Source of the DNA: Adineta vaga
Lineage: Eukaryota; Rotifera
DNA length: 64,000 bases
Direction of reading: 5' to 3'
Assembly: GCA_021613535.1 (NCBI GenBank)
Contig: CP075492.1
Coordinates: 14,322,001-14,386,000, forward strand
The position numbers and the translations under genes were made by a program. The notes under the pieces are model-generated. The model was not told the origin of the DNA, made no database searches, and saw nothing but the letters and a program-made list of their open reading frames with translations. Below are positions 34,652 to 47,761 of this stretch, in pieces (the stretch's first letter is position 1; each line of letters begins with the position of its first letter).

Positions 34652-37600
34652 ATGACCTGCCAATTTACAGAAGAAGAACTGCGATTAATTATAGGCAATG
34701 CAGTTGCTAACAAGGCTGAAACAACCGTCGATTCTTTGATTCAAGAACTATTTGCTGATGACAAATCAAAAATACCTTCTGTTATCAAATCTTTCATTGC
34801 GAAAGAATTCTTTCGACAAAGCAAAAATTTCTGTCGTGTTTCAGCAAAACACTGGATTGCAAATAAACTTCAAAGTGGATCAAGTGATTTTATTAAAAGT
34901 TTTGTTGTTGCTGAAGAAAAACGTCAAATTCTAAACATTTTCCCTGTAGATTTACAAACTCGATTATTTATTCTAAACAAAGAAAATGATCTTGAAAGTT
35001 TTTTGATCGAATTTAGTCGATTATTCAAAAGATTAAGAGAAAAATTTGTACCTGCCCAAAGTGAAGATAAATTTAGAAATTTTCTCGCTCAATGGTTACA
35101 AAGCGGATTTATGCCATTGTCAACATGGAAGACTTTTCATGAATGGAAACGTATTGGTCCAACTTTGATTAACTTGAAAAATATTAAGTGGTCTGCAAGT
35201 GCTGAAAATGATAATAATTGGCGTGAATTACAACGTCTATTGAAAAATATAAAAACTGATCAATTCATCGAAATGGGAAAGTTACAAACAATTCTCGATA
35301 TACTTTTAGCTGTCCCGAAACTTTATGTCGAAAATAGAACCGTGAAACTTGTTGGTAGAACGATTTATCTTAGTGAATGGGTGAAACAAATTCAAGACTC
35401 AATCAGATTAAACGCTACACCACAAGTATCAATTTTCGCTGAAGATGCTTTAGCCATTGATTATGATTTGAAGGATGTAATTTGGCAAGGAAAAAATTTA
35501 GTTATAGTATCGAAAGTTGTTTATGTTTGGCAAGATTCAATAATTCGATTATCTGGAATGAGTTATTCGCCAGGCAACAAACAAGCAACAAGTGCTGGAT
35601 CGACAGCATATAGAGGAGCAGATGGTGAAGATGGTCGAGCTGGTGAATCCAGTGGAAATATTGCAATTTTAGCAACAAAAATGTTCAATTCCTCGAAGTT
35701 GACTGTAGAGCTCAATGGTGGCCGAGGTGAAGATGGGCAAGACGGTGGTGATGGTTGCGACGGAAAAAATGGTATTGGTGTCACACAATCAGATCTTGAT
35801 CGTTTAGTTGTAAGTTACTACAGTTTGTATCGAGATTCATGGAACAAATTTGAAAGTTACTCACCGCCTTCGAATTGGAAGGCAGTAAGTAATAATAGTA
35901 GCAGGGACAATTACATTTACCGAATATATCAAGATGAACACGGACGAAATATGACTTATTCGTTTGCAGCTGACAAAGGATGGACTTATACAACGTATGA
36001 ACTCTATTTTCTTGTATGTGGATCCAATGGAACAAGTGGCACCTCAGGTGGAAGCAATGGTGTTGGTGGACAAGGTGGTTACAATGGTACATGTACAGTA
36101 CAGAATCCAGAAACAGGTGAAGCATTTCAAATTAATTTAGTACGAAATGGAAAAAGTAGTGGACCAAGTGGTACGAATGGGAAAGTTGGTAAAAGTGGTA
36201 AATACGGCATTAATGGAAATGATATGGCACTAATTGACAGATCAGCTCAAGAAGCTTCAAAACATTACGAAGGTAGTGCTAATAAGAAATTAACTTCGAA
36301 ATATGTGTACAAAGCAGAATTGAAAAGTCGTCTCAACGGATATCGACGTTTTGTAGAAAAAGAAGATGCTTGTTTTATCAAATTTCAAGATGGAGAGACG
36401 ATTAATACAGGTGAAAGACGAGTAACTGAAGCACAAAAACGAACTTCTCGAACATCTGCATCTGAAGCCGTAGCCAAACAATCAGTCATTACTACCAAAA
36501 TTCTCGGCGAAGCGGAAACAATATTTGGAAAACAAAGTACATTCCTAGCTGATGCATGTAAAGCAACAGCAACAAAAGCATCAGTTGATGCCGACGATTC
36601 TGAAGAAGAAGAAGAAACGTCAGAAAACACGACTGAAGAAGTGGTAGTGCTCCGACAGAAAGAAGAAACGAACAAACTGTCAAAATACACTCCTGAGAGT
36701 GAAAAGAGGGTAATGATTCTTTTTTTAGTTAGATATATTTACAATTTGAGTCGTTTTAGCAACGTCCTGTTCATACTCCAGAAAGTTATGTTAAATATAT
36801 TCAATCTCTTGGGCGACGAACCACCGTGAATAACTGTGCACAACTTCTATTTGATTTGTTCACTATTGAATTTCCACCGGCATTACTCGAATCTATTAGT
36901 TTACATACACTCTTTCACCAAATGAGGCATCGTGAACAAATGAAATCATCATTTTCTCTTGTCTTAGTTGCTGCTCTTCAATCAAAAATCATCAACGGTA
37001 AAAGTTACGAAGAAATCAAAGAATTTATCTCAACTATATTAGCTCGTCGACAACGAAAGTTCAGTCTTAGTCGATTACGCCACAAATTACGAAATATTTC
37101 CAAGGATGTGGATGATGCAGATGAAGAACCGTCAATGAATCTTATCCCTAGTGCTGACACGTATTTTGGTATTAAAGAAAACCCATTAAGTACTAAACTA
37201 GCTCCATATTTCGATCCAATCAATATTAATTCAGTCGTAAAAGGATTCTTCTCTCAATATCTCAATCATGAAGTTGATATTAAATTGTTAAATGCTTTGA
37301 ATACATTTTTAAAAACTATCAATCCAATTTATAAGCAATCCCTGGCATCATTTGCTCAAGATAAACATTTCCGATGGACTGACAAAGATATTTGTCAAAA
37401 TTATCTGAATAATTTGAAAGCATGGCTAGTTGAAGATGCTTTATTAAAGGAAACAGAAAAGAAGAAAAAACCTGTACAAAACGAAGGTAATACAGACGAT
37501 ACTGAAGCTCATGATGAAGATAATCAACAAAGTAACGCTCCGAGACGTGAGAAAACGAAATCCGAATCTGATTTTGAACATTTTCTCAAAGCTGTTGTTG

Positions 37601-40600
37601 CTGATCTAAAAAATTGGGATCATATCATCAAACCTGTCAATGAGCTGATCAATAAAAATCAAGAGTATAAAGCAAGATTTGGTTCACCTCCAAGTTTTGA
37701 TAAGAGTGGATATCTAGATAGTGCAAAATCATTCATTTCACGTTCATCTACTGATAGCAAATCAATTGAACAAGCACAACATTTAATCAAAATATATTAT
37801 TTAGCAACATCTATTCTTATTTATAATCAGAATCTTTATATTTGTAATGCTATGATGTTAAAAGAACAAGGAAAATTTTCAGAAGATATCTGTTTTATCA
37901 AGCATAATGAATTCGATTTGTTCCTTCAGCAGCATCAGACACATCCAGTATCTTTGGATGGTAACGACTGCGAAGTTTATATGATAAGTCATGGTTTAGC
38001 TTGTGCACCATTTCGATATCTTTTATCACTTCATTTAAATATAAAATTATGTTCCTATCAGAAAATTAGTTATCAAACATTGAAGAATACTGAAATACTT
38101 AATCCAATGGCTAATGAATGTGAATCATTATGGTTACATGATGATAAACAACCAGTTGGTATTGCTCCCGATGAAGATTTTCGAAGATTGATTGCTGCTC
38201 AAAAGTTAATGGTATCGAAGTATGAAAAAGATTTAGTTGTTCAAATACAAGATTTCTCAAAAATAGATTATAATGAAAAAGAAAATATTTTAGCATTTGC
38301 ATCGTTTTTTTCATCACCACTTCAAGGTGCTGTTATTGAATGGATTGAAAATTACATAGCCATTACACAAGATCAATCACTTCTTCATCTTCTTTATCAT
38401 CGAATTTGGGTTGATGGTTGTCATTTTTCATTATTTGAACTGCAGTTTATCTTGGCATCACTTGCAAATTTAAAAACAGTATATCATTGTGATGTCAATT
38501 ATCTTTTTCTACTTGCTAATTCTGTTTCACAATCACAACTTGTCGATGTATTTTTATACGCTAGATTGGAATATCATTTTGGAAAAAGATTTAGTTCATC
38601 ATCGAGAATATTTACTGGGATTCAGTTGATACCAAATAGTCGTTACAAAGCTTTATTAGCAGTTAAACTCAGTGAATATCATTTAAAAATTAATGAAAAT
38701 GATCTTTATAAGATTATTTTAATGCTTCAACATGCATCCAATGGATCTGAACAGTTAGAGAAGATCGATTTAGCTGAATGGATTTCTATCGCTCAAAAAC
38801 AAAAATGGAGTGAAATTGGATATTTGCTCAAGCAATATGGTTCAATTGGTTATTATCTTAGTCTTTTAGATAACAAAGAATTCAAGAAAGAAGAAGAACA
38901 AATGCGAAAAATCATTGATAAAGCAACAATTATTTCAGAAAAACTTATTGCATTATATACACAATGGATTGTTACAGGAGAAGTCGATGCGAATGAGGCA
39001 TTTTTCAAGCAATTAGAAACATTGTTTATCAAAGCGAATGATTATCCAGAGTTAAAAGACAAAACTACAAAACAACAGTTGATTACAACGGAAATCGAAC
39101 AAGCAAAATTGATCAATTGGTTGACAACAGGGAAAATATCAGAAAACTATGTCAATTATGAAGGCTTGACTTCGATGAATGATCGAACTCTTAATGATTT
39201 GATTAAAAAGATAACAGGTTTACATGATTCTCCAGAAGCTGCTGAACAAAGACGGAAAAATATTAAAAAGATTGGTGAACTTCTTCAATCAAATGATAGT
39301 AAAACATCGCAGAATATTTATTGGCTGAACATATTCGATAATGCATTATTCAAATTAAAGGAGAAACGTCTACGAAATACACAGAAAATGGCCATACTTT
39401 GTGCTGTTGAAAGTGAAACACATGTTCTTGAGCAAGTCAATACTGGTGAAGGTAAATCTTTTATTATTGCTGCAATTGCAACGATTCGGCGTAAAACTGG
39501 AAAACGTTATGTGGATATAATCACAAGTTCATCTGTTCTTGCACAACGTGATGCTGCTGAAATGACTGAACTTTATCAAGAACTTGGTTTAAGTGTTGCT
39601 GATAATTGTAGTGAAGATCTTGAAGCACGTAAAAAAGCTTATGCATCGGATATTGTTTATGGTGATATTGCTCGTTTTCAACGTGATCATCTTCTTCATA
39701 CATTTTATAAAAAACCATTGAAAGGTGATCGAACTCAAGTTGCTGTTATCGTTGATGAAGTTGATAATATGCTATTGGACAATGGTAACAATATGCTCTA
39801 TCTTTCACATAGTGTTCCCGGAATGGATTTACTTGATTCTTTACTGATATTTATTCAGCAACAGATTCATATTCCGATTTACACAGGTGATAAAAATAAT
39901 CTTGAACTAATGCAAAATCAATTCGATAATACAACAATCAAAAAGAAAGTCTTAGCTGATATTTTTGGTCAATTTTTAATAAATGATCTACAAGCAATTG
40001 TCAATTCAAGTATTCCTGAAGTGAAGATAGTTGATATGTATGATAAAATGATTCAAGGAAAAATCATCGATGCTGATGGCTATTTAGAAATACACCGTCA
40101 TGATCAACTTCCATTAATTACCGAGGCACTCAGACATACAGATGCTGCTTTCGTTTATCGAATTACAGCTTGCTTTTCCGTTATTATTTCTCGTGAAAGA
40201 TCTATCGAAATACCGGTCTATCTTCGCAATTTTGTCAAATTACATCTCGATGAATTAATTCAAAACTGCAAACATGCATTGTTCTTAGAAGTCAACACCG
40301 GATATGTCGTTGACGTTGATCATACTGGGAAAATGATATCTGCCTTAGAATCATTGATAACAATTATCGATTCGAATACTGGAGCAGATCTAGCAACTTC
40401 ACAATGGTGTGGTGGTCTTCATCAATTTCTTCAACTTAAACATGGTTGTCGTGTTTCACCAATGAGTTTGAAAGCTGTTTTTATTTCGAATGTTACGTAT
40501 CTAAAAGGATACAAACATATCAATGGTCTTAGTGGAACATTGGGTTCGATAGAAGAAAGTAAAACGTTGATTGAACTTTACCATGCTGATTTGATCAAGA

Positions 40601-43600
40601 TTCCAACAAATAAAGCAAAAGTGTTCTACGAACATGTTCCTGCCATTGCAACAAGAGAAGAACAATGGATTTCCAACATTTATGATGAAATTTGTGATCA
40701 AGTTAGTGGAACACGATCTGTACTTCTTATTTGTGAAGATATTAAACAACTTGATTATGTTTATGATGGACTGATTAAATGCTTTAAAACAGATCACAGT
40801 ACAAGTAAAAAGATTACAGAATGTTTTACAACTATTACTATTTATAAACGTGAACATGATGAATTTAATTTTGAAGATGATCATAAACTCGAACCACATC
40901 GATTAATTATTGCCACGAATCTTGCTGGTAGAGGTACAGACATCAAACTAAGTAAATCTCTTATTAATGCTGGTGGTTTACATGTGATAACGGCTTTTAT
41001 GCCGAAAAATTGTCGAATTGAAGAACAAGCTTACGGTCGTGCCGCGAGGTTTGTCATCATTTTTTACTCTATAATAATCTTATTGATCTTTCTTTTTTTT
41101 ATAGATGTGGTCAACCAGGTTCTGCTCAAATTATTGCATTTACTGAACCAGCAGATAATACTATTCAACCGTCAGTTTTTCAATTAAAAATGTTTCGTGA
41201 TAATGCTGAAGTTCATCGATTACAATCATTGAAAAGTTTCTACGATTATCATACAGAAATCGAAGAATCATGTTTAGAAAAATTCCGAAATCACTGTGAT
41301 AAAGCTCTTAATGTTATTTATTCAAATAGTTCGACGATCGGCGACGAATCTCTTCCAACACCTTCGCAAGTCGTTTATGCTGCTCTTCTTGATCAGTGGG
41401 CACTTTGGCTTGATAGTAAAGCTCCACTAATAAAACAGTGTGCAAATGAACATAGTGAAAATTTGAAAGAAACTCTAAAAAATTCTGTTGATGAATTTTT
41501 AAATAGACATCCATTCGGTAATCAATTGAATTGTTTTGAATCTGCGAAAAACTGGATCGATGCTCCCCAATCATTATTAACTATTGGTATCATTCAAATG
41601 TTTCACAAGAATGGATTCCAAGAAGCAGAAGATACTTTCAATAAGATTCTTGCCGATGGACACGAATTTGGTGGTGAAGCCTTTTATTACAAAGCATGCA
41701 TGAGAATGAGAAACTTCGATGGAACTCGAACGCAATTGAACTCATTGAAATTGTCCAAGGAACAACCGTTCAGCGAAAACATTGAAGAAGCTATTGAATA
41801 TTTTTATAAAGCACGAACTTTATTTCTTCATCGTTTACAACGAAAACAGAAGGAAGCTTCAATCGTTGCTCAAATGATGGAAAAATTACCAGAAAAGAAT
41901 CCGAAAACATCCGGTTTTGCATCACAAATAAAATCGATCACTACTTATATTCAATTAATATTGATGAACATCGATTATCTTGTTGGTGCACCTTGTCATT
42001 CGAATATGTTTGTACGAGATGATATCAGTGAAGCGTATTCAAAAGAAATCTATGATGCATTCTATCGACAAGGTTTAATCAGTCCACCAATACTTACAGG
42101 TCGACGCTTAGAAAACTGGCAGATTGAACCAATTCGTCGCAAATACAAATTACATAGAAATCAAATCGAAGTAAATGAACAATTTTCTAAGAAATTATCT
42201 AATTGAAAAGTTTGCTTCTCTTTTTATAGACGTACATTGATCGAATGTCAAAAGATCCAACATCGCAGGTATTTGAAAAACATACTGTTATTGATCAAGA
42301 TTTGCTTCTTGACAAATCTCCTTTATCAACAAAGAGTGAATTTTGGATAGAATTAGAACAACAAAACACTCTCTACAATACAGATATTTATTTAGTTGTT
42401 CATAATCAATCGTTATTAAGTAAAGAAATTCTTGAGATACTCAGTAAACTTAAGCCACACTCGATAACTGATGCAGATGAAGCAAAGACTTTATTACGAT
42501 ATTCGAGTGAAGTTAATCTGGGCACAATGTACAAATTAAGTGATGTTCAGAAAGAAATAGAAAATAATGAAAAGTTAAAAAACGAAATTTATCAACTTGT
42601 TGATAGAGGAACTTTGAAATTAGATAAATTAGCGAGTATCTTAATCATACCTGAACGTATATCGTATTTCTCAAATTTTGATGGTGTAACGAAAGAAGAT
42701 ATGAAAGAATTTTTTCATCTTGAAAACCATGGTGTGACTTGGATTATGAACATCTTACAAGAAAATGGAGTCTTACAACTTCAAACAATAAACATGAAAA
42801 GATTAACTTCCGATGATAACATATGGAAGCAACACGTAAGAGCACATTTAGAAGAGAATGCAGAGAAACCTGAAGAAAAAGATCCGATCGAAGTGAAATT
42901 ACTCTACGAGAACGCTGGAATTCTTCAACAAATTAAGGACAACACAAAACTGCTGAATATTACAGAAGGAGTATTGAATAGATACTGTAATATTACAGAA
43001 GGACTTGACAGAGAAGAAACTGTTAAAAAATTCAGCATTTACCTAATCGAAAAAAATATTTTAGAACCTTATTTCTACAATATTTGGCGGTTAAATTCAA
43101 AATTAGATTGTTCATCATTGCCTCGTTGTATAGCTGATCATATCGATGAATTCTTAGCTGATCGATTTGCATACACGTTTGCTCTTGAAGACATTTGTTT
43201 ATCATTAGAAGAAGCTAATAAATATCCTTCACCAAGTCCAACTCGAATATTTCTACCCGAAAATCCATTCGGTGAAGTTTTCAATGATTTTATCAATTGT
43301 GGTCTTGCAATGCCATCAAGACTATGTAATACTACCGAAACTATCGATGATTTCGATTATAAAGATTTTCAACATGAAGAAACAATCAAATCAGTTGTGT
43401 ATTCGAATCGATTAAAATTACACGATCAAACTGATTATCATATGAGTTTGATTCCATTTCCAACTTATGTTCTCGATCAAGGTTTTCTTATTGATTCAGA
43501 TTTACGAAATATTATCAACAATGGATTAAAAGTTGTTGTTACTCGAAAGAAAGAAACAACTGGATCATGGCTATTGAATAAAGTTATAGGCAGTGCTGCA

Positions 43601-45464
43601 TGGTGTTGGAATAAAGTGAAAGCAGTTGCAAGTGCTGTTAGTTCATTTTGCTATTCTGTACTTGAATTTGTCATTCATTTACCAGGTAAAATTTTTCCTA
43701 AATTGAAACAATTAAAGTTAATACAGAAATTCGTTCTAGGAAAAATATTCAGTGCAATATCTGATTTTGCTGCTCCGTATGTGAAACAAGCAGGTGAACT
43801 GATTCAGAAAATAGCACAACCACTTTTGAATACAAAACTTGGAAAAGCAGCAGTTGCAAAGATGCAATTCGCGAAAGAAATTGCTATTGAAGGGGGATAT
43901 AAACTTCTTGAAGGAGCAGAATGGGCGATTGATAAAGGAACTCAAATAGGGAATTATGTTGGAAAAAAAGCTACAGAACTTACCACTTGGGTAGGTGATA
44001 CAAGCATTATTAAAGGAACTATTGGATTGGCAAAAGACTTTGGATCATGGGTCAAATCTACCGAGATCTGGAAATCTGCAGCTGAAATGGCAGTATACAT
44101 GTACACAAAAGTGAGTAACTTTTGTACAGCTGTTTCAGAAAGTTATCAATATTACAATCAATGTCGAACAATATCAAGACGAATTGTGATTGAACAGAGA
44201 GGATTAGTTGATGAACATACAATTTTGAAAACATTTCATGATGTTTCACTACACGAAGCTAAGAAGAATGATGATGATCGTGATACAAATGAAGTGAGTT
44301 ATTTCGACAGGATCATTTTTATAAAAATCAACTGATTTTATTTAGATGATCCGTAAAAACATCGAATCTTGGCGAACTCCTTTAATCAAATCATTCGAAG
44401 CAATAGTTAATCAAAAACTTGAATTATTAGCAAGCAATAAATATACTATTGAATTTATAAAATCTTCTTTAAAAAGTAGCTTTGCATTGAAGAATCTTGA
44501 AAGTGAAATCAGCAGTTTATTAAATTTCTATGCATGGAAAATACAACTATTGTATTTCAAAACGATTCAAATTTCTATTCAAAACAATGTTCCATTGAAA
44601 AATGTGATTTTTGAGCCAGTTCAAGGGCTACCAAAAGAACTTCAATTCTTTATTGAAGATGGTATCGATCAAATTTTAGAAGATTTTCAAAAACGAATTG
44701 ATGATGCAGGTCATCAATCAGATGAAAATACAACAATAAATGATATTCTCATTGATTGTGTTGAATATAAAAACTGGAAAGATATTTGCAAAGCCGTAAC
44801 AATGAAATTCACACAGAAATCAATCGATTCTTTATTCATCGAACAAACTATTTCAGTCATTCTTAGTTATATTGCTAGTTTACGCGATGCCAATACACCT
44901 CCATCTGAAGCACAATTTAGCTTTAATCAAGAAGATAAGAGTCTTAAACAAGCTCTTGCTGAATACAAATCTAATTATCAATCAAAACGAAAAGCTCAAT
45001 TTTTGATGACTGAATTATATTCCATTATTAGCAAGACAATTAATGCTAATAATGTTCGATCAAATATAAACTTAATTAGAATAGCAATTAAATATGGTTA
45101 CCCACTTCCGCTATCATGCGCAACACTGATTGCTACTACCATCGATCAATTTTTGACAAAATCTAAAATTTATACTTCCGGCGTTTTTCTTGAAATAACG
45201 GATGATAAAAAACGTGTTCACGTTCAATTTAAAACTAAAGATGGACGAGCAAAAATGTGCATACGGCAATTTAATGGATCAGTTTTCTTTTGTCAATCGG
45301 ATTACCGAGCTTTTGTTGGCATGGTAGATCAAATGTATGAAGAAGTTGATCAAGCCTTCTTCTATGAAGCTCTCACTGGATACTTAAAAATGATCCGTCC
45401 TGAATTTCCGCGTCAAGCTGAAACGTTACGAGAAGGAGTTTTAAAAGAATTAGCACTTCTTTAA
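34652..45464 (+). CDS. Giant multidomain protein with collagen-like segments and a SecA-type DEAD motor
   Basis: Five exons join in frame: 34652-36709, 36760-41048, 41105-42170, 42230-44293 and 44346-45464, about 3,531 aa. All introns are 50-59 bp GT-AG. Order: helical N-terminus (1-300); two collagen-like Gly-rich segments (about 318-378 and 456-527); a long helical region (690-1560); then a SecA-like motor at about 1560-2110. Motor motifs are intact: Walker A VNTGEGKS (TGEGKS 1581-1586), SSSVLAQRDA, DIVYGDIARFQRDHL, Walker B IVDEVDNML (DEVD 1685-1688), a GLHQ..LKHG block, NGLSGTLGS, ATNLAGRGTDIKL (2071-2083) and YGRAARCGQPGSAQ, the last split by an intron. Bacterial SecA is about 800-900 aa and drives preprotein export with SecYEG; plants keep it in plastids. 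Here the motor is embedded in a protein four times larger, with further helical domains and a hydrophobic/amphipathic stretch near 2916-2950. No signal peptide. Start codon is uncertain (first in-frame ATG chosen). Function unknown. Confidence 0.88.
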
Positions 45465-45674
45465 GACATAGATTTTCATTGAAAACTTATCCTTTTTTCA
45501 ACTATCAAATGCTTTTTTTTTGTTGCATCAATAAAAGTAACAAGCGTCATTTTCAATCATGTTTATTGAATACAATTATTAATGACGCGATATCTCAGTG
45601 ATCCTGAGAATCTTTCATTAAACATGTAAATTAGAAATAAGAAAAGAAATTATATTTATTAACAAAATATAACT

Positions 45675-46250
45675 TCACTCTTTTTTATTTTTCCACAGTT
45701 GACGATGTTCTTCAGTCCACCAATCATGACTTTCTGGTACACCGTTTAAGTTTGGAACATCTGATGGTCTGTCTACAGCTTCATCATAGTCTGGTCGTGT
45801 CCAGTTCGAAATATTAAATTCGAGCTCATCGTCCGACTGTTCCAGCTTCTTCAGTGCATCCTTCATTTCTTGTGTCAACTCATACCCGCTTACTTCTTTG
45901 TAGAAATCGAGAAATTCATTTTTAAGAAACCATATCTGTGATCGTTTTCCTCTAGCAATATTTAAATCTGATGGATCAATATTATTGACTAGACCAGGAG
46001 TATAACCAATGAGTTTAGTAAAGCCAATTGGGAAGAATTCTTTTAAATTTTTTTCATCTTCATTTGTTAATAATTTTCGATAATCAGGCTGAAGATGTGT
46101 ACGGCGTCCAAACTCATATACTGTTTCATATAAAATTGAAGCATTAGAAAATCCAAAATCTTTTTCATTTTTCAAGATTGACAAATAATGTAAACGATCT
46201 ACTAATTGTTTGATGATACGGGCCATGTCAGTCTCTTCTGTTGACGACAT
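45675..46250 (-). CDS. Small hypothetical acidic protein in the inverted-repeat segment
   Basis: Intronless 191-aa ORF with no signal peptide or TM segment. Helical N-terminus (MARIIKQLVDRLHYLSILKN), a middle with GFTKLIGYTPGLVNNIDPSDLN, and a polar, Trp-containing C-terminus (SHDWWTEEHRQLWKNKK). It lies tail to tail with the giant SecA-motor gene (210 bp apart) and is the third gene enclosed by the inverted repeats. I do not recognise a family. Length and even codon use argue that it is real. Confidence 0.65.
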   Translation of the reverse strand: MSSTEETDMARIIKQLVDRLHYLSILKNEKDFGFSNASILYETVYEFGRRTHLQPDYRKLLTNEDEKNLKEFFPIGFTKLIGYTPGLVNNIDPSDLNIARGKRSQIWFLKNEFLDFYKEVSGYELTQEMKDALKKLEQSDDELEFNISNWTRPDYDEAVDRPSDVPNLNGVPESHDWWTEEHRQLWKNKKE

Positions 46251-47321
46251 AGATCAATCTAAGTTTAAAAAAAAGAAAAATAAAGATGACGATTGCTAGA
46301 GATGTTTTGGGTTTATTGTAAAGAAGAAAACAATTGCAATTCATTTCTACCTACAAGGGGCAGTTTTCAAGATTTTATCTTCAGATTGTGGTGAGTGAAA
46401 AGAGGATTACCTTCCTCATCCATCCGCTCACTACATCCTCACTCGCCCTCAATTTGTGTATGGCATTTTAGGCTGTTAAACGATCGTAACATTGTAATGA
46501 ACAAATTCGTTAAATTAGAAAATGTACCTATATGAACAGTTTATGTTGAAAATCCATGAAGAATTCTAGTCTTGGCTATTTCAAAATTACTGTTTTCTCT
46601 TAAGAATAACTCTGTGGTCATTGATTTATTTATCCCATAACATTTAGAGATGTTCTTTGTTTACAAGAAAGATGAAAACAACAGTGAAAGTCAGTGGAGA
46701 CAAAATTCTACTTCAAACGGCAAAGCGTACGTATACTGTACCAGTATCCTTAGATTTACGTTAGTGCCCACTGGATATAAAAAAGAAGACACATTCGGAA
46801 AATACGTTTTACTATACTCGCCGATCGATGTCAATAAATGGAGTTCAAAGAAACAGCACGCATTTAGCAGTTAATCGTTATATAAAAAGTTAGAATGAAA
46901 GAGTAACACATGTGTGTTTTGCCAGTCTATTTATCGACACGGCGCTATCTCAATTTGTCACGTTCAATTCGTCGTATATATATATGAGCGTAGAATTTAA
47001 CTCATCTTCCCAATTGAGGAGGTATATTTCGTACGAAATTAAGGATAAATTTTTCTTCAAAAAGCTTTAACACAAAATGAGAGCAAGGATAAGTTCCATT
47101 ATTATTGTTAAGATTCTCATTACTCTTTCTTAGCATGAGTTGAGTCCTTCTTAAAATCAATTCAATCACTTAGTGGCAACATACACTTTACAATATCTTC
47201 TCTTGTAGCGTGACGGTGCACCAGACGAATTTTTCAAGATAATTCATTGTGCAAAAGATGTTCACTGGATAAACGGAAGAATACACGGAATACTCTAATC
47301 ATACTAATTAATTTTTCCGCT
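46251..47321. other. Right-hand non-coding part of the inverted-repeat segment
   Basis: A short ORF at 46650-46874 (74 aa, containing AYVYCTSILRFTLVPTGYKK and YVLLYSPIDVNKW) might be a relic exon; no start context, partner exon or family seen. GGTGAGTG / CTCACTCGCCCTC tracts lie near 46390-46450. Nothing else is supported. Confidence 0.35.
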
Positions 47322-47761
47322 TCCTTCGAGTAATCAATTTTAAATTTGTTTACATCACTTCATACTCTATCACTACTTACTTTAATACACTGAAAGTACC
47401 AATATAGCAACAACAACGTTGACTGCTTGTATCTACACTGTGTCTCAAAGTCGTTGTTTTTTCGCCGTTGAGTTACACACACACTAAAAGAAAAAAAAAG
47501 AATGAGTACTATCAGTGGAGTAGATGTACTTGTTTCTTTTTAAAAAAAAACATCCTCCGTGCAACGAAATATTTGCGAACGTTCGGATTTTTCTAACGTT
47601 GTACGTGATGACGAAAAAGCTGTTTTTTTCCTCCACAATGTTCGTTCTGCACAAGCAATGTTTAACCTTGTCATAGAAAAGAAGAAAAAATGTGGATATT
47701 AAAAAAAGCGTTTTACCACTGTTACTCTAGAGATAAAAAAGAGATTGTGTTTGCGTTCTGT
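47322..47761 (-). repeat. Right copy of the ~0.4-kb inverted repeat (IR-R)
   Basis: Reverse-complement match of 26972-27379, slightly longer because of a roughly 24-bp insertion between AAACGCTT and TTTTCTATGACAAGG and a few smaller indels. The outer end is the high-coordinate side (GAGATTGTGTTTGCGTTCTG). The bases just outside (TTATTATAG) do not repeat those outside the left copy (CCCAATAT), so no target-site duplication is evident. Confidence 0.85.

Noticed and set aside
46650-46874. 74-aa ORF as a fourth gene of the segment
   Set aside because: No start context, splice partner or family features; mentioned only as a possible relic.
26972-47761. Polinton/Maverick element (size and inverted repeats fit)
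   Set aside because: No protein-primed DNA polymerase, retroviral-like integrase, FtsK-type ATPase or capsid-like gene was seen; the large ORF is a SecA motor and no 6-bp target duplication flanks the repeats.
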